From the NCBI GenBank assembly GCA_046331705.1, contig JAXLQJ010000010.1, forward strand, positions 62,001-126,000: a stretch of 64,000 nt of DNA. Reading direction: 5' to 3'. The stretch comes from JADJOY01 sp046331705 [NCBI: bacterium]. GTDB lineage: Bacteria > JADJOY01. A program made the position numbers and the translations under genes. The notes below the pieces were generated by a model that was given only the letters and a program-made list of their open reading frames with translations, was not told the DNA's origin and ran no database searches. This document shows positions 1 through 7,663 of this stretch, piece after piece. Numbering within the stretch: position 1 is the stretch's first letter; every line of letters starts with the position of its first letter.

Positions 1-2004
1 GACGGCTTGGGAGACGCTTGCGACGACGACATCGATCAGCTGCAGAAGATCGTGCCCGCTCAGCTTCAGGCCGGCGACAACTTTGGCTGGGACGTGGCCT
101 TCGATGGAACCTTGCCGGCCGCAGGCGCTTGGCTCGACGACGATCTCGGCCAGAACTCGGGCTCGGCATATTTCTTCGGGTTCAACGGCACGGCCTGGAC
201 CACCGACCTGAAGATGGTCGGCTCGCAGCTCGCGACGTCGGAAACGTTTGGCTACAGCGTCAGCACGAGCGGCGACACCGTGGCGGTTGGATCGAGCATC
301 GGGAACACCTACGTGTTCCGCAAGAGCGGCGGGATCTGGAGACCCGAGGCCGTGCTCACGCCGGTCGCCGGCGGCTATTGCGGTCAAGGTGTGGCGCTCG
401 AAGGCGACAGGCTGGCCATCGCGTGTCCGAGCAGCACGGCTGACCCGGCGCCTCGGATTCGGATCTACAACCGTGCGAACGGAGTGTGGTCGGCTGGGCA
501 GGTGATCACGCCCTCGGGTGGCCTCGGTCAGTCCACGAAGCACGTGGAGCTGCACGGCGATCTCCTGGTCGCGGGCGCGATCACCAACAACGCTACCTGG
601 GTGTATCGTCGCTCTCCCACCACCGGCACGTTCGCGTTGGAGGCCACGCTGGCCCCCGGCGACGGGTTGTTCGGTCAGTTCGGGGCATCCGCGACGTCGG
701 AGGGATCGACGGTCGTGGTCGGGGCACCGTACGTGGATGCGGCCAGCGTCGACTCTGGCGCGGCGTACGTCTACGAAAAGGTCGGCTCGAGCTGGACGCA
801 GCGGGCTCGCCTCGTGCCCGCGGACGTCGCTGCCGGAGATCGATTCGGTCGTTCGGTGGCGTTGCGGAATGGTCTGCTCGCCGTCGGATCCGACGGCGAT
901 GACGGCACGGCGGGGGCTGTCTACCTCTTCGCCAAGAACGGCGCGGGTACGTGGGCCCAGACGGCGAAGGTGACGCCGAAGGACCGACGATACGGCGCCG
1001 CGTTCGGCAGCACGATCGCATTGGCCGGCAATCGGCTGTGGGTGGGCGCGCCGTACGACGACCAGGCCGGCTCCTCTGCCGGTGCGGCGTACGTGTTCGC
1101 ACTTCCCGTCGACACGGATGGTGACGGCGTTCGCGACAGCCGCGACAACTGTCCATCGGTGGCGAACCCCGGACAGGAGAACCTGGACGGCGATGAGCTC
1201 GGTGACGCGTGCGATCCCGACAAGGATGGCGACGGCGTAGCGAACGAGGTCGACAATTGCCCCCTGAACGCGAATCCCGGGCAGCAGGACGTCGATTCGG
1301 ATGGGATCGGGGATGCGTGCGATCCGTGCACGGACAAGGATCACGACGCGTACGCGCTGCAAGGCGGGTCCTGCGGTGCCGTGGACTGCAACGACACCGC
1401 CGCCGCGGTTCATCCGGGTGCGGCAGAGATCCCACGGAACGGGATCGACGAGGACTGCAATGGTGTCGACGAGTCGTGCGACCACGACGCGCTCTGCGAG
1501 GTCGGCGAGACTTGCACCAACTGCGCCAGCGATTGCGTGAGCGGCAGCACGCCCGGCGCGGTCTGCGGGAACGGGATCTGCGAAGCGGCGAACGGCGAGA
1601 GCTGCTCGACGTGCGCGGCCGACTGCAACGGCAAGACCAGCGGCCCTGCGAGCCAACGCTATTGCTGCGGCAGCACGACGGCGTGCAGCGACTCGCGCTG
1701 CAACGCCAACGGCAAGAGCTGCACCACCGTTCCCACGGTGTCGCAGAGCTATTGCTGCGGCGACACCTTGTGCAGCGTGGGCGAGAGCTGCGGGAATTGC
1801 CGGCTCGATTGCACGGTGGGAGCCGAGGTCTGCACCGGCGGGCTCGACGAGGACTGCGACGCGACGATCGACTGCGCGGATTCCAATTGCACCGGAACGC
1901 CGGCCTGTCCGACGTGTAAGGCCGCCGGAAGCTCGTGCACGGCCAACAGCGAGTGCTGCTCGCTCAGCTGTGCCGGCAAGACGGGTAAGAAGACCTGCAA
2001 GTAG
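1..2004 (+). CDS. Secreted FG-GAP/thrombospondin type-3/MopE repeat protein, 5' truncated
   Basis: The frame is open from base 1, where it already encodes a calcium-binding DGLGDACD motif, so the true start lies upstream; 667 residues are visible. Residues ~20-365 form FG-GAP-like propeller repeats (recurring GD..FG.S.A and VGAP motifs). Residues ~370-440 hold two more thrombospondin type-3 repeats (DTDGDGVRDSRDNCP, DKDGDGVANEVDNCP). A MopE-type metal-binding motif follows (DCND...HPGA.E...GIDEDCNG, ~462-490), and the last ~170 residues are very cysteine-rich. This is a typical extracellular or surface protein of Myxococcota-like bacteria, probably calcium-stabilised. No enzyme domain is visible. 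The gene ends at a strong hairpin terminator. Confidence 0.85.
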   Translation, partial: DGLGDACDDDIDQLQKIVPAQLQAGDNFGWDVAFDGTLPAAGAWLDDDLGQNSGSAYFFGFNGTAWTTDLKMVGSQLATSETFGYSVSTSGDTVAVGSSIGNTYVFRKSGGIWRPEAVLTPVAGGYCGQGVALEGDRLAIACPSSTADPAPRIRIYNRANGVWSAGQVITPSGGLGQSTKHVELHGDLLVAGAITNNATWVYRRSPTTGTFALEATLAPGDGLFGQFGASATSEGSTVVVGAPYVDAASVDSGAAYVYEKVGSSWTQRARLVPADVAAGDRFGRSVALRNGLLAVGSDGDDGTAGAVYLFAKNGAGTWAQTAKVTPKDRRYGAAFGSTIALAGNRLWVGAPYDDQAGSSAGAAYVFALPVDTDGDGVRDSRDNCPSVANPGQENLDGDELGDACDPDKDGDGVANEVDNCPLNANPGQQDVDSDGIGDACDPCTDKDHDAYALQGGSCGAVDCNDTAAAVHPGAAEIPRNGIDEDCNGVDESCDHDALCEVGETCTNCASDCVSGSTPGAVCGNGICEAANGESCSTCAADCNGKTSGPASQRYCCGSTTACSDSRCNANGKSCTTVPTVSQSYCCGDTLCSVGESCGNCRLDCTVGAEVCTGGLDEDCDATIDCADSNCTGTPACPTCKAAGSSCTANSECCSLSCAGKTGKKTCK

Positions 2005-2023
2005 CGGCGAGTTCGGTGTTGGA

Positions 2024-2053
2024 CTGACCCCGCGCCGGGTGGCGCGGGGTCAG
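2024..2053. terminator. Bidirectional hairpin terminator between convergent genes
   Basis: Perfect 13-bp inverted repeat, CTGACCCCGCGCC (2024-2036) and its complement (2041-2053), with a GGGT loop. It lies between the stop of the repeat protein and the stop of moaB on the other strand, and overlaps the moaB stop codon. Confidence 0.75.
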
Positions 2054-2556
2054 CCCTTTGCGGCCTCGCCGACGATGTGGCCGAGCTCGGGCACGATGAG
2101 CTTCTCCATCGCCAGTCGCGCGGCGGCGGTGGAGCCCGGGATCGAGAAGATCACCAGCTCGCCCGAGAGCCCGGCGATGGCGCGGGACAGCATCGCGGCC
2201 GAGCCGATCTCGGCGTAGCTGAGGTAGCGGAAGAGCTCGCCGAAGCCATCGAGCGTCTTGTCGAGCAAGCCGACGATCGCCTCGTACGTGCGGTCGCGGC
2301 GCGAGATGCCGGTGCCGCCGTTCACGATCACGGCGCGCGCCGCCCCGCTGGCGCGGATCTCGGCGACGACGGCGCGGATCCGCTCCGGCTCGTCCGGCAC
2401 GATCGCGTAGCGCGTGACCTCGTGCCCGGCCGCCACGAGCCGCTCGCGGATCGCGGCGCCGCTCGTGTCGGTGGCTTCGGTGCGGGTGTCGCTCACGGTG
2501 ACGATCGCGCACGCGAGGCTCGCGGGCGCGGCGCGACGGTGCTCGTGATGGGCCAT
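2050..2556 (-). CDS. moaB: MoaB/Mog-type molybdopterin biosynthesis protein
   Basis: 168 residues, the usual size for MoaB. The family adenylates molybdopterin before molybdate insertion in molybdenum cofactor synthesis (cytoplasmic). Family motifs are present: VSDTR near residue 21, the nucleotide-binding NGGTGISRRD at 79-88, and GELFRYLSYAEIG at 106-118. The ATG at 2556 is chosen because the N-terminal strand with VTVSDTR follows directly; an upstream in-frame start would run into the Nudix gene, which ends 14 bases before. No other moa or mob gene is in the window. MoaB and MogA cannot be separated by motif alone. Confidence 0.85.
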   Translation of the reverse strand: MAHHEHRRAAPASLACAIVTVSDTRTEATDTSGAAIRERLVAAGHEVTRYAIVPDEPERIRAVVAEIRASGAARAVIVNGGTGISRRDRTYEAIVGLLDKTLDGFGELFRYLSYAEIGSAAMLSRAIAGLSGELVIFSIPGSTAAARLAMEKLIVPELGHIVGEAAKG

Positions 2557-2570
2557 GGACGCGGACTCTC

Positions 2571-3215
2571 TCAACCCGGCGCGGTGAGCGGCGGAGCGTG
2601 GTCGGGGAAGGCGAGGCGCACGAGCGCGTGGATGAAGCGCGCCGTAGCGCCCCACACGATCGTGCCGTCGACGTCGTAGAAGTGGACGAGGTGCGGCTGG
2701 CCGAGGCGGGTGCCACGCTCCTCGACGCGGTGGATCGAGGGATCGAGGAAGCGCTCGATGGGGATCTCCATCACCTCCGCGATCTCGTCCGCGAGCGGCT
2801 GGAACGGATATGGATGGGGAAGCGTCCCGACGATCGGAGTGACCAGGAAGTTGGTGATCGTGATGCTGTCGTCGAGCCAGCCGAGAACGTCGACGTCCTC
2901 CGGCTGGATGGCGAGCTCCTCGTGGGCCTCGCGCAGCGCCGTGTGCAGCGGGCTCTCGTCGCCAGGGTCCGTCTTGCCGCCTGGAAAGCTGATCTGCCCC
3001 TTGTGCGTGCCGACGGTCTCGGTGCGACGCGTGAGCAGCACCCGCACGCCGTCCTCGGCGAGCATGAGCGGGAAGAGCACGGCGGCGCGAATGAGCGTGG
3101 GCTCGCCCGCCAGCGCGCGGCGCGGGCGCCCGGAGAGCGACGAACGCACGTGTTCGAGCCAGTCGGTACCGAGACGCATCCGTGCGAAGTTAACGGTCTC
3201 GGCGATGGGTGTCAT
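2571..3215 (-). CDS. Nudix hydrolase, CoA pyrophosphatase (NudL) type
   Basis: 214 residues if the ATG at 3215 is used; an in-frame ATG at 3179 is an alternative, and neither has a convincing ribosome site. The UPF0035 signature of CoA diphosphatases precedes the Nudix box (LLTRRTETVGTHKGQISFPGG region, ~60-80). The Nudix helix carries REAHEEL at ~95-101 with its metal-binding glutamates. Known members cleave CoA and acyl-CoA into phosphopantetheine and 3',5'-ADP. It is followed after 14 bases by moaB, so the two are likely co-transcribed. Confidence 0.8.
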   Translation of the reverse strand: MTPIAETVNFARMRLGTDWLEHVRSSLSGRPRRALAGEPTLIRAAVLFPLMLAEDGVRVLLTRRTETVGTHKGQISFPGGKTDPGDESPLHTALREAHEELAIQPEDVDVLGWLDDSITITNFLVTPIVGTLPHPYPFQPLADEIAEVMEIPIERFLDPSIHRVEERGTRLGQPHLVHFYDVDGTIVWGATARFIHALVRLAFPDHAPPLTAPG

Positions 3216-3317
3216 CCGCGGGCCGCGCGCGTCCCGCGATCCTCGCGAGACGCCTCCGCGCTGTCGCGAGCAGCCTGATAGACTCGGGCGGTTTCGCACG
3301 ACGAGGAGGGTCACGCC

Positions 3318-3509
3318 ATGGCCGAGTCCGAGCCCAAACCGCCCGCGAAGAAGGACAAGGGCGCCGCCTACGATTCGTGGAAGGCCACCAACGCCGCGCC
3401 CACCGCCGGATCGCAGCAGGCGAAGGGCACGCTCAAGGGACGCTTCACGGCGATGGTCGATCGCTTCATCCGCAAGTTCAACACCGACAAGGGTTGGTAC
3501 GACGAGTGA
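3318..3509 (+). CDS. Small basic protein of unknown function
   Basis: 63 residues, unrecognised. A strong Shine-Dalgarno (GAGGAGGG, 3303-3310) sits 7 bases before the ATG and GC3 is high, so this is very likely a real gene. The protein is hydrophilic and lysine-rich: a disordered N-terminal half followed by a short amphipathic helix near residues 40-60. No signal peptide or membrane segment. It ends 7 bases before the next gene and appears to be the first gene of the 3.3-7.1 kb operon. Confidence 0.6.
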   Translation: MAESEPKPPAKKDKGAAYDSWKATNAAPTAGSQQAKGTLKGRFTAMVDRFIRKFNTDKGWYDE

Positions 3510-3516
3510 CACGGTC

Positions 3517-4002
3517 ATGAGCTTCGGCATCATCGATCACGTGGTGGCGCGCATCGCGTTCGCGGGCGCGATCGGATACGCGTCGTGGCGGCTCGCCGAG
3601 GAACGTCATCGCTCGGCGCTCGGCTGGGCGCTCGTGGGCGCCGTCCTGGGCTATGCCGTCGAGCTGTGGGCGTTCGCCGCGCTGGTCGGCCTGTGGCGCT
3701 TGCCCAAGGTGGACTTGCGTGAGCGCTATCTCGAGCTTCGGGCTCACGAGCGGTTCGCGCAGGCGCTCGGAGCACCCTCGTTGGTGGGCGATCACCTCGA
3801 GGATCGCATCTTGATGGTGCTCGCCAACAACCCGCAGGGGCTGCACCTCAACGCGCTCGCGCAGGGTGTCGGGCAGAGCTGGCGCGCGATCGACGGCGTG
3901 GTGCGCGTGCTCGTCGAGCGCCGCAAGGTGGTCCAGAAGGACGACCTCTACTTCATCGACTCCACGGCTCAGGCACCCGCAGTCGGCGGAGGTGCCGGTT
4001 GA
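3517..4002 (+). CDS. Membrane protein with C-terminal winged-helix-like domain
   Basis: 161 residues, no named family recognised. Two hydrophobic segments (~8-25 and ~35-58) are followed by a charged linker. A ~50-residue C-terminal part (ILMVLANNPQGLHLNALAQ...VVRVLVERRKVVQKDD) reads like a winged helix-turn-helix of the BlaI/MarR kind, so it may be a membrane-anchored DNA- or protein-binding module. Its TGA overlaps the TTG start of the glycosyltransferase (TTGA), indicating translational coupling. Confidence 0.7.
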   Translation: MSFGIIDHVVARIAFAGAIGYASWRLAEERHRSALGWALVGAVLGYAVELWAFAALVGLWRLPKVDLRERYLELRAHERFAQALGAPSLVGDHLEDRILMVLANNPQGLHLNALAQGVGQSWRAIDGVVRVLVERRKVVQKDDLYFIDSTAQAPAVGGGAG

Positions 4003-4883
4003 GCATCAGCATCGTCATCCCAGCGCACAACGAAGCGGAGGCGATCGCCGGCGTGGTGACGGCCTGCAAGGCGCTGCCAGACGTGACGCAGGTGATCGTG
4101 GTGGACGACGGCTCGACCGACGACACCGGCACGATCGCGCGGCGCGCTGGCGCCGAGGTCGTCACGCACCCGTATTGCGTCGGCAACGGTGCCTCGGTGA
4201 AGTCGGGCGCGCGGGCCGCGACCGGCGACATCGTGGTCTTCCTGGATGGCGATGGGCAGCACCCGCCCGAGGACGTCCCGCGGCTGGTCGCGAAGCTCGA
4301 GGGGTATCACCTCGTGGTGGGCGCCCGCGAGCCGAGCACGCACGCCAACCTGAAGCGGCGCTTCGGCAACAACGTCTACAACGTCTTCGCCAGCTACGTG
4401 ACGCAGTTCCCCATCCTGGACCTGACCAGCGGATTCCGCGCGATCCGACGCGATCTGCTGCTGCACTATCTCTATCTGCTGCCCAATGGTTTCTCGTCGC
4501 CGTCGACGCTCACGCTCGCGATCCTGCGCACCGGGCGCTCGCTCGCCTACGTTCCGATTCGCGCCCGCGAGCGCAAGGGCACCAGCAAGATCCACCTCCT
4601 GAAGGACGGGACACGCTTCTTCCTCATCATCATCAAGATCGCGACGCTGTTCTCGCCGCTGCGGGTGTTCATTCCCGTGAGCTTGCTCGCGTTCATCCTC
4701 GGCACGGCCAACTACACGTACAGCTCGGTGCTCCAGAAGCATTTCGTGTTCACCAACATGTCGGCGCTGCTCTACGTCGCGGCGGTGCTGGTGTTCATGC
4801 TGGGACTCGTGGCGGAGCAGATCGCGCAGCTCCGCCTGGATCGCACCGAGGGACTCGACACGATCGGCCGCGCGCCCGTCTGA
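3999..4883 (+). CDS. Family 2 glycosyltransferase, polyprenyl-phosphate hexose synthase type
   Basis: 294 residues. The GT-A fold is clear: SIVIPAHNEAEAI at 4-16, VVDDGSTDDT at 34-43, and the metal-binding FLDGDGQHPP at 81-90. A GFRAIRR motif (~146) and R..GTSK (~193) are typical of DPM1/GtrB-like enzymes. Two C-terminal membrane helices (~213-235 and ~250-275) fit membrane-anchored synthases that charge undecaprenyl phosphate with mannose or glucose. The start is TTG, overlapping the upstream stop. A GT4 enzyme follows 24 bases later, so the pair probably builds a cell-surface glycan. The sugar donor cannot be told from sequence. Confidence 0.85.
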   Translation: MSISIVIPAHNEAEAIAGVVTACKALPDVTQVIVVDDGSTDDTGTIARRAGAEVVTHPYCVGNGASVKSGARAATGDIVVFLDGDGQHPPEDVPRLVAKLEGYHLVVGAREPSTHANLKRRFGNNVYNVFASYVTQFPILDLTSGFRAIRRDLLLHYLYLLPNGFSSPSTLTLAILRTGRSLAYVPIRARERKGTSKIHLLKDGTRFFLIIIKIATLFSPLRVFIPVSLLAFILGTANYTYSSVLQKHFVFTNMSALLYVAAVLVFMLGLVAEQIAQLRLDRTEGLDTIGRAPV

Positions 4884-4907
4884 CGGCGTGGGGCCGAGGG
4901 TGGGGCG

Positions 4908-6137
4908 ATGCGCGTCGTCGTGCTCACCACCTGTTATCCGCGTTTTTCGGGAGATTTCGCGGGCGCCCACGTGGAGCGCTCGGTGCGCCGGTTGCTCGCG
5001 ATCGGCCACCAGGTCACGGTCGTCGCTCCCGCCGACGACCGCGCCGAGCCCGCGACCTGGACGGGTGGCGCGGTGATTCGCCGCGCGCGCTATCTTCCGC
5101 GGCGCCTCCGACGGTTGCCCTACGGGTACGGCGGCATCCCCGTGCACCTGCGCGCGCATCCGGGGCGCATCCTGGAGGTGCCGTTCCTGATCCTCGGGCT
5201 CGCGCTCGAAGCGTTGCGCGCGGCGCGCGATGCGGACGTGTTGCACGCGAACTGGCTCTTCACCGGTTTCGCCGCCCTGCCTGCGCGGCTCGCGCGAAGA
5301 GTCCCGCTGTTGCTGACGCTCCGTGGCAGCGACTTGGCGCTCGCAGAGTCCGCTTGGCCGCTGCGTTGGGCCGCGCGCTGGCTGCTCGCGCGGGCGGATG
5401 GGATCGCGCCGGTGAGCCAGGACCTGGCCGATCGTGCGATCGGCCTCGGCGCCCGGGCGGACCGGACCTGCCCGGTGGCGGACGGGGCCGAGACCGAGGG
5501 CTTCGCGACGCGCGAGGCGGCGCGAGCGGCCTTGAGCCTCGACCTGCGCTCGCGTCTCGCGCTCTTCGTGGGCAACGTCATCCACGTGAAGGGGATCGAC
5601 GTGCTGATCGAGGCGGTCACGCAACTCGCCCCACGACGCGACCTCGCCGACGTCCGGTTCGTGCTGGTGGGAGGTGGCGCGGACATTCCGCGCTACGAAG
5701 CGCTCGCGCGCGAGCGTGGCGTCGGCGAGCGGGTGCAGTTCACCGGTTTCCGGCCGACGGACGAGGTGCCCACGTGGATGGCCGCGTGCGACCTGCTCGT
5801 CTTGCCGAGCCGTTCGGAGGGCCTCCCCAACGTCGTCCTCGAGGCGATGGGAGTGGGGCGGGCGATCGTCGCCACCCGCGTCGGCGGCTTGCCCGATCTG
5901 ATCGAGGAAGGCGGCAACGGTCTGTTGGTCCCGTCGGAGTCGCCCGCAGCGCTGGCGAGCGCGCTGGCACGCTTGCTCGCGGACGGCGCCGAGCGTGAGC
6001 GCATGGGCGAGCGGAGTCGGGCCCTGTTGCGCCAGCGCGGGCTCACGTGGGAGGCCACGGCGCACCGCTACGACCAGCTCTATCGCGAGCTGGCGGAAGG
6101 CGCGCGAGAGACCCGAGAAAGAGGTGTGGACCGATGA
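4908..6137 (+). CDS. Family 4 glycosyltransferase
   Basis: 409 residues, GT-B fold. The N-terminal acceptor domain begins VVVLTTCYPRFSGDFAGAHV. The C-terminal domain has the donor-binding pattern: LFVGNVIHVKGIDVLIEA near 222-239, and the EX7E motif in SRSEGLPNVVLEAMGVG near 302-318. It resembles WcaL/GumH-like enzymes of exopolysaccharide or LPS assembly. No signal or membrane segment, so it probably acts at the inner face of the membrane. Its stop overlaps the next start (ATGA), so it is coupled to the lipoprotein hydrolase. Confidence 0.85.
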   Translation: MRVVVLTTCYPRFSGDFAGAHVERSVRRLLAIGHQVTVVAPADDRAEPATWTGGAVIRRARYLPRRLRRLPYGYGGIPVHLRAHPGRILEVPFLILGLALEALRAARDADVLHANWLFTGFAALPARLARRVPLLLTLRGSDLALAESAWPLRWAARWLLARADGIAPVSQDLADRAIGLGARADRTCPVADGAETEGFATREAARAALSLDLRSRLALFVGNVIHVKGIDVLIEAVTQLAPRRDLADVRFVLVGGGADIPRYEALARERGVGERVQFTGFRPTDEVPTWMAACDLLVLPSRSEGLPNVVLEAMGVGRAIVATRVGGLPDLIEEGGNGLLVPSESPAALASALARLLADGAERERMGERSRALLRQRGLTWEATAHRYDQLYRELAEGARETRERGVDR

Positions 6138-7120
6138 TCGAGCGTCGCTACGTGGCGTGGATCGGAGCGTGGTTGGTGGCCATCGCCGGCGCGGGCTGCG
6201 CGGTCCGGACGGCCCCTCCCGAGCCGCGCGAGGGCGGCTGGACGCGTCGCGCAGACCCCTTTCAGCATCCACCGGTGGAGTTCCCGTTCACCCTGGAAGC
6301 GGCGCCGGACGAGCAGCCCGAGTTCGCCACCTGGCACCTGCGTTACGACGCGCTCGATCGTGAGGATCCGAAGAACCCCACCGTGCAGGCGGTGCTGCGC
6401 TATCCGCGCGCGGGCACCGATGCGCTGGTGGTGGTGCTGCCGATCCTGGGCGGCGACTACTCGGAGACCGATTGGTTCGCGCGCGGCCTCGCCACCGCCG
6501 GCATGGCGACGCTGCGCTTCGACAGGAAGACGGACGTGCTCGATCCCGCGGGGGATTTCGAGCTGGCGGCGCGGCGCATCCGCGACAGCGTGGTCGACGT
6601 GCGCCGCGGCCTCGACCTCTTCGCGTCGCGCTCGCCGCTCGCCCATCAGCCGATGCGCTTCGCGCGCGTGGGGATCCTGGGGATCAGCATGGGATCGATG
6701 ATCGGCAACCTGATCGCCGCTTACGATCCTCGCATCGACGCTGCAGCGCTGGTGCTCAGCGGCGGCGATTTCGCCAACGTGCTCGAGTGCGCTCGCGACG
6801 AGGTGGAGGTGAAGGCGTTCCTCGAAGGGCTGGCCTCCCGTGGCTACGACGCGAATCGGATTCGTCACGAGGCGCACGCCTATCTCGACGGGATCGATCC
6901 GCTGCGTCACGCGGCGAGCCTCGACCCCGCCACCACGCTGCTGATCCAGGGGCGTTTCGATCCGATCATCCCGTTCGAGGCGGGCACGCGTCTGTGGGAG
7001 GCCGCCCATCGCCCCGAGCGGATCGTGCTGCCGAGCGGCCATTACAGCGCGGTGCTCTTCCTGCCGTACATCCAAGCGCGGATCGAGGAGCACTTCGCGA
7101 GGCATCTGCTCGCTCACTGA
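6134..7120 (+). CDS. Alpha/beta hydrolase-fold lipoprotein
   Basis: 328 residues starting at the ATG that overlaps the GT4 stop. A signal sequence ends in a lipobox with Cys21 (AGAGC). The hydrolase core shows the nucleophile elbow GISMGS (~180), a candidate acid in QGRFDPIIP (~278), and the catalytic histidine in LPSGHYS (~303). The family includes esterases and deacylases; the substrate is unknown. Its place at the end of a glycosyltransferase operon suggests work on a surface glycan or lipid, which is inference. The gene ends convergent to the thioesterase at a GC-only hairpin. Confidence 0.75.
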   Translation: MIERRYVAWIGAWLVAIAGAGCAVRTAPPEPREGGWTRRADPFQHPPVEFPFTLEAAPDEQPEFATWHLRYDALDREDPKNPTVQAVLRYPRAGTDALVVVLPILGGDYSETDWFARGLATAGMATLRFDRKTDVLDPAGDFELAARRIRDSVVDVRRGLDLFASRSPLAHQPMRFARVGILGISMGSMIGNLIAAYDPRIDAAALVLSGGDFANVLECARDEVEVKAFLEGLASRGYDANRIRHEAHAYLDGIDPLRHAASLDPATTLLIQGRFDPIIPFEAGTRLWEAAHRPERIVLPSGHYSAVLFLPYIQARIEEHFARHLLAH

Positions 7121-7126
7121 AGCAAC

Positions 7127-7144
7127 GCGCGCCGCGCGGCGCGC
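7127..7144. terminator. Weak GC hairpin between convergent genes
   Basis: Inverted repeat GCGCGCC (7127-7133) and GGCGCGC (7138-7144) with a GCGC loop, in the 35-base gap between two stop codons. There is no T-tract, so activity is uncertain. Confidence 0.35.
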
Positions 7145-7155
7145 CGCGCGTACCG

Positions 7156-7590
7156 TCATCCGCCCGTCGATCGCGGACCGACGAACGTCCTGCCGCGCTC
7201 GGCGGAGAGCACGCGGAACGTCCCGGTCGCGCGCGCCAACAGGGTTCCCGCGAGATCGAGCAAGCGCCCTTCGATCTCCACGTCGCGGTCGCTGCGCCCC
7301 ACCAGCCACGCCTCGCCGCGAATCGTGGTCTCGACCCGCAGCGGCCGCGCGAACTCGACTTGCAGCCGCACCGTGGCCACCACGGTGTCGGGCGACGTGA
7401 GCGAGGCGGCGGCGCCCATCAGCTCGTCGAGGATCATGCAGGTGGTGCCGCCGTGCGCGACGTTCGAGTAGCCACGGAACTCGCGCCGCAGCTCGAGCTC
7501 GCAGACGACCTTGTCGCCCTCGCGATAGGGGCGCATGCCGAGCGAGAACGGGTTCTCGGTGCCGCACGCGATGCAGCCGCGCGCGCGCAC
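7156..7590 (-). CDS. PaaI-type hotdog thioesterase
   Basis: 144 residues from a GTG at 7590, which places the conserved CIACGTENPFSLGM motif near the N-terminus, as in relatives. The frame stays open further upstream into the histidine kinase gene, so the start is uncertain. Hotdog features: YSNVAHGGTTCMILDELMG (catalytic Asp/Glu on the long helix) and a C-terminal beta strand set ending in TGTFRVL. PaaI/4HBT proteins hydrolyse acyl-CoA thioesters; the substrate is not predictable. It follows the kinase gene on the same strand. Confidence 0.75.
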   Translation of the reverse strand: MRARGCIACGTENPFSLGMRPYREGDKVVCELELRREFRGYSNVAHGGTTCMILDELMGAAASLTSPDTVVATVRLQVEFARPLRVETTIRGEAWLVGRSDRDVEIEGRLLDLAGTLLARATGTFRVLSAERGRTFVGPRSTGG

Positions 7591-7663
7591 GGTCCAGTCG
7601 CGCTGCGCCGCCGCGTCGGCTGTGACGGTTCCGTCGGCGCCCGCGTCGCGGCTCTCGCTCTCG

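Noticed and set aside
3969-6272. 767-residue minus-strand open frame opposite the glycosyltransferases
   Set aside because: High-GC shadow: the plus strand encodes clear GT2, GT4 and hydrolase motifs in the right frames; the antisense product is Arg/His/Ala-rich without motifs.
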